A stretch of DNA of 64,000 nt from Phascolomyces articulosus (lineage: Eukaryota; Mucoromycota; Mucoromycetes; Mucorales; Lichtheimiaceae), in the NCBI GenBank assembly GCA_025677815.1, contig JAIXMP010000035.1, positions 62,001 to 126,000 of the forward strand, read 5' to 3'. Shown here piece after piece: positions 1-10,248 of this stretch. Position 1 is the stretch's first letter, and the number at the start of each line of letters is the position of its first letter. The position numbers were made by a program, and so were the translations under genes. Under the pieces are notes generated by a model. The model did no database searches, had not been told where the DNA came from, and saw nothing but the letters and a program-made list of their open reading frames with translations.

Positions 1-621
1 CTTGACACGACAAATTTGTTGATAAAACGTGGTGATTTCTTCAAATGACATTCGAGAAGTAATGGAATACACGAGTAAGAATCCTTCTCCATTACGCATA
101 TATTGTTCACGCATAGCACTATGGGTATATAAGTGTTGAGTTTTTTTTCTTACTTTGTTCCTCCTCCCCCTTCCTCCTCTTTTTTTTTTTTTACCTATAT
201 TCTTCTTGTCCTGCTGTATCCAAGACATCCAATAAAGCCGTTTCTGAATCAATCACACATTGCTTACGATAGGAATCTATGTAGATATATATGTTTCAAT
301 AAGTCTATCCTAAAAAAAAGATTTTCTTCCTCTCTCTCCCACTTCATCCGAGACTCTTTTCAATATATTCACCTTCAATAGTAGGATCATATTCATCTAC
401 AAAGTGAGACTGAATAAACTGGATCGTCAAGGCGGACTTGCCCACACCTAAAAAAAAAGTTGGGTGTTAAAAAAAATAAGCTTCTCACTCTCTTATTGAA
501 TGAACCGGGCATTTCATATAAAAAGTGGTTTTCAAAAAAAAAAAAAAGGGTATATATATATACCTCCTCCGCCAACCATGACGAGTTTATATTCACGAAC
601 AAAAGACGATGCTTTGGACAT
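1..621 (-). CDS. ras: Ras-family small GTPase, 3' end cut by window edge
   Basis: A Ras GTPase, a membrane-attached GTP/GDP switch for growth and morphogenesis signalling. Four exons are visible on the minus strand: 621-564, 447-373, 276-195 and 118-1. They join in frame to give about 112 residues. The start ATG at 621 opens [18 protein letters not shown]. The P-loop GGGGVGKS is interrupted by intron 1. The effector region ([16 protein letters not shown]) and switch II ([12 protein letters not shown]) are intact. The C-terminal half, with the NKxD and SAK motifs and the CaaX box, lies outside the window. The short N-terminal extension before the EYKLV strand resembles the Ras proteins described in Mucor. 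The family call is close to certain; which Ras paralogue it is remains inferred. Confidence 0.93.
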
Positions 622-2427
622 TTTTATTTATTACACGTTGGGTCAATGTATATAGAGTACCGAAAAAGTAACAGATGAAGAAAAAAAAAAAAAAAGAGGT
701 GGGAAAAAAAATGAGAAAAGAAGAATAAAGATTAGGATTGTTCCTTTCTCTCCCTCTACGATCCTTTTGGATTATTTTTTTGTGACTTGAGAGAGAGAGA
801 GACCTCCCTCTCTCTCACTCTCCCACTCTCTTTTTTCTTGATCCACTTTATATTTTTCACTTCATCAAACTTGTACCACTTTTAATTTTATTTCATCATT
901 CATCTTATTATTATTACTATCATCATCCTATAAAGTCATATTTAAAGTATCCATCTTTATATATATTTCTCTTATCAATTTTATACATATTTGGAATTAT
1001 CATCATTATTTCATTTTCATTCATTTTACTCATACACGGACACATTCGAGGAGTTTTTTTTTTGAAGGAGAAACAGAGTAGAGTAGAAGGGTTTCTCTCT
1101 TTCTTTCTTTCTTTTTTTTTTTCTATTGAATATTATAATGATGATAACCAATGTTGGATGGGGGATGTAGTAGATACACTACTTTGTAACCCATCTTTTT
1201 TAGCACTAAAAAAAACATCCCGCTTTTTTCTCAGCTGAGCGAAAACCATCCCTTTTTTTTTATTATTTGAAAGATCATGTTTTAGAATTTAAAATACGCT
1301 GATACCCAAATTTTCTAATAATTAACAATAAAAGATCATCCCATCCATTTCTGGATAATAATGATGAGAATGAATGGATTGATTATTAAAAATAATATGG
1401 GATCATCCTTTTTTGCGCTTTGGGCAACTCTTATATTTATATATTTTTTTAATTCCCCGTTTATGTTGATCAAGAATGATTATCTAATAACAATTTTACA
1501 CATCTTTTTAATTGACACTCACAATGAATCCAGGGGAAAATTATTCCCTTTAGAAATGAGGGTTATTTTTGTTGACTAAACCATCACTGTTACTACTATG
1601 TAAAAAATAATAACAATAATATATTACCCTTCTATTCCAACATCATATGAACAATTATTTTCCCATATATAAAAAAAAACTCGCGTCCCGCGTAAGTACC
1701 AGTTAAAGTGTAACAAACAAAATCAAAAGTACAAGGGTCATTTTATGTAAAAGCTTACTTTGATTGTACGTTGAGTGACAATAAAAAAGTAGTACCTGAA
1801 ATTGTTGTAAAACGTCATTAAGTAGTACATTATTCGACTGACAAGTATATTAGTCATTTTTTTGCCCCCTCTCCCTCACCCTGGTTCTCAAAAATAATAT
1901 ATACTTGCAATATATAAAAAAAAAATAGATCATGTACTCTACATTTGTTACGTAGTGACAGTTCCCTCAACTATAGTTTATCGAAATTGTAATTTTAACG
2001 TACAAATATTATTAAATTCCCTTTATAATGGATATCGAAATACATTGGTTCTTTTGGTACCTAGCAATAACTCTTATAATAATAGGACCCTTTTTTTTTT
2101 ACCCTGGATGACGAATTGGGTGTCAATAAAAAGAACTTACCAGATTTTTATGTCGTTCATGCTGTTATGTCGTCAATTGGAAGAAGTCTGTTTCTTTTTC
2201 TTTTGAATTCCATTTTAGGTAAATTTATGCTTATGTTAATAAACTCAATAGTATTAAAAGTCCAACTTTTATATATATATATGTGTGTGTGCTTCCCTCG
2301 TGTATCGTGTGAAAAAAAAACAAAAAAAAACCTTTATTTTTTTTATTTTTTTCCATTTCTCTTTCATTTCTTTTTCTTTATTATTGTCATTCTACCGTTC
2401 CCGTTCCTTTTGTCAAAATAATAACAA
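622..2427. other. Intergenic region between divergent ras and yhhN-type gene
   Basis: About 1.8 kb of AT-rich sequence lies between two divergently transcribed genes, so it should hold both promoters. I see CT-rich runs and poly-A/T tracts near 680-830 and 1040-1130. A compact palindromic stretch sits at about 1156-1194, with GATGGG/CCCATC arms around GTAGT/ACTAC. A pyrimidine-rich leader lies directly upstream of the ATG at 2428. Short open frames here are low-complexity and show no recognisable domain. I see no convincing gene. Confidence 0.6.
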
Positions 2428-3084
2428 ATGGTTCACGAAACGTTCGTTATCAACAATGGTGTAAAATTAACCGCTGTCGCATTACCTTTATTATTAGCAG
2501 CAGAATATCGACAATCACGTAAAGGAAGATGGATATTTAAACCTTTGGCATCTCTTGGATTTCTTTTATCAGCATCAGCCAACCATCAAGGTGCCGCAAC
2601 TCCACTTTTCTCAAAATACATTCTTCTTGGTTTGGGTCTAGGTGCCATTGGCGACGTATGTTTGATTCCAAAAGCTGGTTTTTTGGCGGGTTTGGGTAGT
2701 TTTCTATTGGGTCATTTGTCTTTGGTCTATGCATTCACTGCCCATGGTATGGATCAATCTTATGGATTGGCAGGTTTGGCAGGGACAGGAGCTATTGGTG
2801 CTGTAGTCGCTCGTTGGTTATTACCCAAAGTTAAGGACCCTGTCATGAAAAAGGCTGTTCTTGGTTACATGGCAGTCATCACAGGTATGGTTGTCACAGC
2901 AACAGCCAGTCTTCCTCATACACCTGTCCCTCGTCATCAATATATTGGTGCCTTGATGTTTTATTTATCTGATTTATTTGTGGCTCGAGAAGAATTTGTA
3001 ACAAAATCCATTTGGAATGCTTGGATTGGATTGCCTTTGTATTATGGTGGTCAACTTTTACTTGCTGGTACACTTGCTCAATAA
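2428..3084 (+). CDS. YhhN/TMEM86 family membrane protein (lysoplasmalogenase-like)
   Basis: A single-exon gene for a 218-residue polytopic membrane protein. It matches the YhhN/TMEM86 family; its studied members hydrolyse the vinyl-ether bond of lysoplasmalogens in internal membranes. The sequence shows about seven or eight hydrophobic segments. It also shows the family's conserved polar signatures: a Gly-rich segment ending in GAIGDVCL near residue 77, FYLSDLFVAREEF near residue 175, and LPLYYGGQLLLA at the C-terminus. The two aspartates fit the proposed catalytic residues. Length is typical for the family. The start at 2428 follows a long pyrimidine-rich leader and no earlier in-frame ATG fits. 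Substrate in this fungus is inferred only from family. Confidence 0.88.
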   Translation: MVHETFVINNGVKLTAVALPLLLAAEYRQSRKGRWIFKPLASLGFLLSASANHQGAATPLFSKYILLGLGLGAIGDVCLIPKAGFLAGLGSFLLGHLSLVYAFTAHGMDQSYGLAGLAGTGAIGAVVARWLLPKVKDPVMKKAVLGYMAVITGMVVTATASLPHTPVPRHQYIGALMFYLSDLFVAREEFVTKSIWNAWIGLPLYYGGQLLLAGTLAQ

Positions 3085-5029
3085 AATGGGTCTATTATAT
3101 ATATACCTTTGTCTATTTACTACTACCTTTGTATTATAATTTATTATGCTAATAAAAAAAAGAAAGCCAAGAAGACGGAATATTAATCTGTTATAATTTT
3201 TTTTTCTGGCTTGTGATTATATATAAATATTAATGCAATTATCATTATTCAAGGACTTTAAGCAAATAGAAAGAAACTTTAATTTTATATATATATATAA
3301 AAAGGGTCAAGATTACCTTATTTATCAATGAGGATTAGGTGTAACCTTTTGACATGTGAAGCACCTACTTTATTTGTTTTATGCAACTAAAAAAACCTTG
3401 AATGACGGAAGATAAAAAATGTTCATTCTGGAACGTCTCATAGAGTCAATAAGGAAAAAATATTAACGAAAAAAAAAGTGATTTTTATTGGCCACTACTA
3501 GATGATAGTGAAAGGTTGCTATCAATTTCGATCTGATAGTCCTTTCTCACTTCTACATAGAGAGAGGGAGCAACTCAATTACAACATCTTCCCTTTTTGG
3601 GCCATTGTAGTTCACCCGACCAATGAAACTGCATGTATAGTTATTATCTGTGTTGGTGAAGTTGAAGAAACGGAACATGACTAATATATATGATCCAAAA
3701 GTGCAAACCTATAAGTTTTTGTGGTGACTATATGAAAGTTACGTATACAAAAATTAAAGAAGAAAGAGAATACAAAATCTAGTAGATCACGATCGATGAA
3801 TTAGCACTCTGGATAAAGGTAGGCACACACTCACACATCCACACATAGAAAGTAATAAAAATACTCTAGTGGATAATCGAATTGTATACGGTTTCTATTA
3901 ATTGGTCGTTATTATCTTTATTCCACACATTCCTCATTTAATTAGAGTACATAAACTAGAAATGTTCTCCATTAAAGTCCAAAACAATACATCAACATGG
4001 ATAAAAAAAATAACCTATTACACATAAATGAGCGATGCATTAGCCATATTGACTTATTTAATCTACAATTCAATACACAATAAAAATAAATAGAATGAAT
4101 ACTTATCTTAATATACACCAGTGGTCAGCTAGAAAAATCCGGGGCTGCGTAACACAGGCATGATATGGCTGCAAGAAACATGGAGTAGACATCATGCTAT
4201 GCGTACGCACAGTACGAGGTTAGCCATTATTTAAACGACCATATCCTCCTACTTCCGTTGTTCCTATATACTACACTGGAGAATACATCTAAAATAAAAA
4301 CAAAGTAAAATACATGAAATATTATATTTGGAAGCCATTTAAAATATAATTCAAATAAGCGAAACCTATAATTATCTTATACATAAAGCAGAAAGTTGTA
4401 TATCAAACGCGAGCAGCTAAGGTTACATGCTTTGTATATTTACTTCTTCCATGCAGAAGCTTGGAGCTCCATTGAGGATATGAAGGGCGGGTAATATTTC
4501 TGCAAGTTCATCAAGTAACTTGAAGCAGAATTAAATATTCACTGGGTCACAACAAAGAACCTTCGGGCTATTGAATAGGCATTATAATAAATCAAATGGT
4601 AAATCAACATGTATTAACAACCTCGTTGCATCGGACGACGGGTTTTTTGTATATGCTGATGTATACTCTTTCCACCTTTAACGGACATGGGCAGGATGTC
4701 ATATGCTTCTGAGAGGATTGTACAATGTTGCATATTTTTATGGATAGGCTGTCAGCAAACTTTCTTATTAATGTTGCCTGGAACACGGTTTATTATATTT
4801 ACATTTACGTTTCTTCAACCGACACTTCTTTTTTATATAATGAGTCTATTTTTTTTAATTAAGGGCAATTTATATATATATATTTTTTCCTTTAGGTTTT
4901 GCATTAATATTTCTAATTTTATTTCACTACCCGACCCTTTCCAAAAACAAGCCACGCATTTGTGTCTACCTCTCAGTTAAAATTCTCTAATACCCATTTC
5001 ACCACTTCCTTTTTTTTTTATTAGAAAAA
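3085..5029. other. Intergenic region, no convincing gene
   Basis: About 1.9 kb, AT-rich, with poly-A/T tracts and short AT microsatellites (for example near 3287-3298). Around 4430-4540 the minus strand has a 32-codon stop-to-stop frame of protein-like composition, too short and isolated to call. The stretch at about 4140-4240 is less AT-rich and contains the palindrome TGCGTACGCA. The final 150 bp are pyrimidine-rich, consistent with the leader of the WDR18-like gene. Confidence 0.5.
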
Positions 5030-6852
5030 ATGTTCAGCGAAGTGGCCATTTCATCGTCCAATACGGATTCTATCATTTATGTATGGGATATTCGTTCGGG
5101 ATCCACGTTATTTTCATTTAAACAATCCACCAGCAACAAAGCATGCTTTACGACAGTGCCAAAACCTAACGCGAGTTTACAAACTGGTACGATTCTGACA
5201 GCTCAAACCGATCGTGCCGTTCTCAACGTGTATCAATGGCAGCGCGATCAAGTCTTGCATAAAATGCCCATGCCCGAAAAACTTGTCAGTATTGCAGCAT
5301 CCCATAGAGGCGATTTGGTTGCAGGTGGTACTGCCAGTGGCCGTGTCTTTTTATGGCAAATATCTACTGGATTACTTTTAAAAGTCTACGAAGCTCATTT
5401 CCGACGCATTACAAAGTTGGCATTCAGTGGGGATGATGCCACTCTTTTAACAGCCAGTGAAGACGCCACCGTACATGTTTGGCTTGTGGGTGGATTACTC
5501 GAACATGGTAGTAGTGAAGACGGCGCAGGTGGTCATGGTGGTGGTCGTCCTGCTCCCTTGTTTTCTTGGTCAGATCATACATTACCAGTGACCGATATGT
5601 ATATTGGTTCAGGATCCATGGCAACTGCTCGCGTCTATACAGCTAGTATGGATAATACCGTCAAGGCATGGGATCTTGCCACTGGAGAACTTTTGACAAC
5701 ATTTTTGTTTCCAAAACCAGTATCTACCGTTATTGCCGATCCATCCGAAACGAGACTTTTTGTTGCATGTGAAAACAAAATTTATCCAGTGGAATTGTAT
5801 CGTCGCAAATTCGATAAAACCTATAATGCAGATAGTGTGGAAAGTGTTGGTGGTATGGCCAAAGTGGAATCTATTGGTATCAAAGTAGTCGATACACCCA
5901 GTGGTAGCGCAACAGGAAATGAACAAAGTGAAGGCCTTGTATTTTCAGATCATAGGTAAAAGAAGCGTTTCAATGACATTGGATCTGCATAAAGATAGAG
6001 GGAAAGGAATATTAAAAAAAGATAGGAGATCTTTGGAACTAAGTTATTTCTCTTTCTTTTAATGTAGTGGAACAGTCACTTCCTTAGCATTATCATTTGA
6101 TGGTAGCTTATTGATTTCGGCATCAGAAGATGGAAATTGTATAGTTTGGGATGTTACCAGTAGACAACCTTTACGGAAATTTGAATCGCATAAAGGACCT
6201 ATCACACATGTCACTTGCATATTACGACCTTCCGAACTTATTACCGGCAGTAATAGAAATACATCAGTACCTATGCCTTGGAAGACATTTAAACGAACAT
6301 TAGCAACAGAAGAGGAAGAACAACGAACAGAATCACTCCAATTAATGGTGGATACCCAATCGGTAATATCACATTTTTCTTTAATTACTATTAGATTATC
6401 AATTATTGTTATCATTGTATCAACTGAACACCTTTTTTCTACATCATATATAGGATTTACAACGACATCAACAGTTATTAGAACCAGGACCACTCTATTC
6501 ATCTATTTCATCATGCTTAGAACCCATTCAATCAGCACAAAATTCATTAACACAACTAAATGTAAGTAGTAAAAGGAGGATATGATGATGGTGGGATAAA
6601 ATGCAATGGATTGCTGATGAAATATTATCTATTTTTTTTTTGTTCCAGGCACCTGGTTCCAATAGTGCATTACAAAACAAGGTATCTGCTTTAGAAGACG
6701 AACTTTCTCGGCTTTACAAACATCACAAAAAGGTCAAATCTCTCCAAGATAACTTGCATAATACCATTGTAGATCAATACATGACCAAACGTCGAAAATT
6801 ATCCACAACCTCATCCACATCAGCAACATCACCACCACCCTCTGAAGAATAA
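5030..6852 (+). CDS. IPI3: WD40 protein of the WDR18/Ipi3 family (Rix1 complex, 60S assembly)
   Basis: Four exons (5030-5955, 6068-6362, 6454-6561, 6649-6852) give 510 residues. The protein matches Ipi3/WDR18, a subunit of the Rix1/PELP1 complex that works with the AAA-ATPase Rea1/MDN1 on pre-60S particles in the nucleus. The start MFSEVAISSSNTDS is typical of the family. WD repeats are visible, for example SIIYVWDIRSG, GRVFLWQIST, ATVHVWLVG, NTVKAWDLATGELL and GNCIVWDVTSRQPL. The last repeat is split across intron 1. The C-terminal helix (KVSALEDELSRLYKHHKKVK, then a basic and Ser/Thr-rich tail) fits the dimerisation helix of Ipi3. The 3' end faces the Kin1-type gene with only 123 bp between the two stop codons. 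Confidence 0.9.
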
Positions 6853-6975
6853 TCATTATTAAAAAGGAGAAACGTAACTTCCCTTTTCTTTTTTTTTAAT
6901 TGTATATGTATATATGGTATAATATAATATAATATTATTATCTTGTCTCTTTGGTTTTTTTTATATATATAATAA

Positions 6976-9253
6976 TTATAATTTCAATTCAGTCAAAATG
7001 CTACTACAAATGTTTTTATATTCCCATGAATTACCACTAATCCTTCGGAACTGCAAACCATGCATGCCAAGAAGCCAAGGGACCTTGACAATATATATCT
7101 CAAAACAAACTAATTGTTGCTGTTTACATTCGAATCTCCCCTGAGTTTCGCACCAATCCAAATTCATTTTATCAAGCACATGGGTGAGATCATTTCGTAT
7201 GACAACGGGTGATTTAGTGGATGTGGTTGTCATGGAAAATAGCCCTTTAAGATAGACCGGTCGTACATGTTCATCTGCCGCTGCATGGTGCATATCATGA
7301 TTTGAGTGGTGGCTGGTACTGTTGCTTGCAGAAGTGATATTATTATTATTACTGTTGGTGTTGCTATCTCCTCCATGATTCGAATGATGACTACTGCTAT
7401 TGATATGATTGTTTCGTGAAAACAAAGTACTGAGTTTTCGAGAAAGTGCATGTTGATGGATTTCGGTGGATGTGGATGGTTTGGGTTGGGTATCTTCCAT
7501 TGAAATAATGGGTGCATAGGATTTGGCCTTTTGATGCCCTCGTCCATTGCGTTTATTTTGAGGTGCTGGTTTAAGGGCAGGTGGTGGAGCTGGGGGCAAA
7601 AGTGTAGCGCTTGCCAAACTAGCACTTTTTTGATGATGAAATCTGCGAGAAGGACCTGTTGATTTGACGGATGCCGCAGCTGCTGCTGATAATTTAGTCA
7701 CATGGATACCATCACTGGTAAGGGGGAAGGTCGGAGAAGTTGTGGATAGGGTCGTTGTTGTTGTCATCGTCGTTGATGTGGTAGGTGCAGTATTGTTGTT
7801 GGTATTTTCTGTAACATAATTATTATCTGCTTCTTCACGATCCATGCGTTCTTGAACAAGATGATATATGGATACCAACGGATGATAAGCATCTGGAATG
7901 GATTGAGGATCATCTTTGGGTACTGGAAAAGAGGCAACATTGTTACCGATATTACTACCCCCATTCCCCAAAATTGAAAAAAACCCTGAGCTACTCGTAC
8001 TACTAGTACTACCATTACGACTATGGGATGCAGAACGTTGAGTACGTAATCTTGTGGCTTCTTGGAATTGTTCCGATGAAATAATTTGTTCCAATTGTTC
8101 TTTGATTTCTTCCTCAGTACCAAACTTGGTAAAGACTGTCATGCGACGCACCACAGACATATCAATAGGAAGAGTTAAGGGCTTTCTAGGTGGTAAATGA
8201 TTATCCACCGGTCCATCATATCCTCGTATCATCCATGGATGAACCATAATTTCCGATACTGTGGCTCGATTGGAAGGACTGGTCACTAACACTTTACCAA
8301 GTAAATTTTTGCATTCTGTAAAATTGAAAGAAACAAAAAAACGGGGGTAGTAAAGTATAAAAGAAGCAGGGATAAGCACATGCTGTGTTTAGTAATATGT
8401 AACATTTTTTTCTTTTCATATAAAGAATGTATATTTTTTTTATATAGATATACAAACCTAACGTTAAATGCGAAGGATATTCTACTGCACCACGTTTGAT
8501 TTTTTCATGCAAAGTTTGAGTACTTTGATCATCAAATGGAACCTTGCCACATACAAGAACATATAAAACAATGCCGAAACTCCAAACATCAGCTGCTGGA
8601 CCATTGTAAGCTTTTCCATTCAGAAGTTCAGGGGCAGCAAAATAAAGAGAACCACAAAAGGTTGAAAGGGGCGAATCGGGCGAGAACAAATTAGAGAGTC
8701 CAAAATCAATGATTTTGACGTGGCCGGTTCGTGAAATCAAAATATTCTCAATCTTCAAATCTAAAAAAAAAAAAAACAAAAAGAGGTGTAATTAGAATGA
8801 TATAGATTATATGTCGAGTTAGAATTGCTACCTTGGTTATTATTATATGTATAATTACTTTACCTCGATGAACAATAGAGTTACGGTGACAATAATCTTT
8901 TTCAAAAATGAAATATTTTTGCATGAATGAGCGGAACAACGAAACAAAATAATAATTCAAAATATAGTGATGACAACCTACCTAATGCACTCGTAATTTG
9001 TCTTGCAAATCGTCTCGCATGTTTCTCCTTGAGTTTACCATGTGAAATGATGTAGTCTAATAACTGACCGCCACTTACATATTCCATCATTAAATAATAG
9101 TAATGGTCATCCAAAGCAATGGGTGTTTTCAAATTCACAATATATGGATGATGCAGTAATGATAAAATATTGGCTTCTCGTAAAATGCGTTCTTCACGAT
9201 ATTCATCATCTTTTGAACCATGACGACGAATAATTTTGACAGCCAACTAGATA

Positions 9254-9293
<40 letters not shown>

Positions 9294-9634
9294 TAAATAG
9301 AGCTGTTGGTGAACAATTCTTTCCAGATATCAATTTGGTTGATGATAATCTATTTTGTTGTGGTACAAATAAAAGAGAGTTTTTTTTTTTTTTTTTTTTT
9401 TACCTTTTTATGCAAATCATTTTGGTGAATTGCCAGCTTGACTTTCCCCATACCACCCGATCCTAATGTAGAAGTGAAATTGTATTCACCGATACCACGT
9501 TTTGATTTAACTCGATCGCCATTGTGCTTACTCGTATGGTGATGGTGTTTCTTAATGGCAGTAGGTTCATTGTCATTGGCAACAGATGGTGGAGCCCATG
9601 ACACTTCTTTAGTATCACCTAGTTCCTGTACCAT
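6976..9634 (-). CDS. KIN1: Kin1/PAR-1 (MARK-related) Ser/Thr kinase with KA1 domain
   Basis: Five exons (9634-9404, 9246-8982, 8896-8864, 8760-8458, 8315-6976) give 723 residues. This is a Kin1/Kin2-type kinase, linked in yeasts to polarity, cell-wall growth and septation at the plasma membrane. The Gly loop LGSGGMGKV is at 57-65 and the catalytic Lys at 81 (AVKII). HRDLKIEN spans 175-182, split by an intron, and DFG is at 195-197. The activation segment ends [13 protein letters not shown]. After a Ser/Thr/Asn/His-rich linker of roughly 300 residues comes a KA1 lipid-binding domain ending [19 protein letters not shown]...LTELKL. Exon 3 is only 33 bases. The start MVQELGD is the weakest point, because the preceding TATGGTACAG could also be a splice acceptor for an upstream exon. 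Confidence 0.93.
9251..9290. repeat. TA microsatellite in kinase intron 1
   Basis: An uninterrupted TA dinucleotide run of about 33 bases lies at about 9255-9287, just upstream (minus strand) of the exon 2 acceptor of the Kin1-type gene. A T tract of about 22 bases sits at the other end of the same intron, directly after the donor (about 9380-9401). Confidence 0.85.
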
Positions 9635-10248
9635 AAAGAGAAGAGAAGAAAGAAAATGAAATATAAGAGAATAATAAAATGAGAAAGAGAAAAAGAAAAA
9701 AGGAAATATCAATTGGGGAGAGAGAAACTCTTTTTTATGCAGGGTGAAATTAACAAATTTAGTAAACCTTTATATAATTAGATATATATAAAACAAGTTA
9801 CGGGATTTTTTATTCTGTTTATTATGAAATGATCAGAAAAATAAACTACAAAGAAGAAGTGTTTGTAATAGGAATTGGAGAGAGAAAGTGTGTGTGTGTG
9901 TGGGTGAGTGGGTGTATGTTTGTTTGTGATGTGAATAAAAAAAGGGGGAGATTGGTAGAAGTTAGAGGATTGATAAAAAACAAGTTGAAAAAAAAAGAAA
10001 AGAAGGTGACGTGGATAAAGATGAATTGATATGATTGAAGAAGTAGAAGACTTGTAAAAAAAGAAAGAATGGGTAAGTGTGGGTTTGGGTGTGAGTGAAA
10101 AGATATGTGTAATATGTATAATATAATATAAAATAATAATATAAAAAATATTCTCTTTTTCTTCTTCTACGACCAAAATCTATCGTTTGAACATTATTTT
10201 TTCTTTTTCTCTTGAACGCCATCGATGGATCATCTTTTTTATTTCATT
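9635..10248. other. Promoter/leader region of the Kin1-type gene
   Basis: The 614 bp between the Hsp70 stop codon and the first ATG of the kinase are strongly purine/pyrimidine biased, with GT repeats and poly-T runs. Both genes are on the minus strand. The region therefore serves as the kinase promoter and the Hsp70 3' end. Open frames here are low-complexity and not believable genes, but a small first kinase exon cannot be excluded. Confidence 0.5.

Noticed and set aside
133..381. Open frame across the Ras exons on the plus strand
   Set aside because: It is the shadow of Ras exons 2-3 and their introns; the minus-strand Ras protein explains the sequence.
4604..4980. Short frames with Cys-rich and hydrophobic sequence
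   Set aside because: No partner exons, no family and a T-rich background; not enough for a gene call.
9778..10222. Overlapping open frames in the kinase promoter
   Set aside because: They are products of GT, CT and poly-T repeats with no domain, start context or splicing support.
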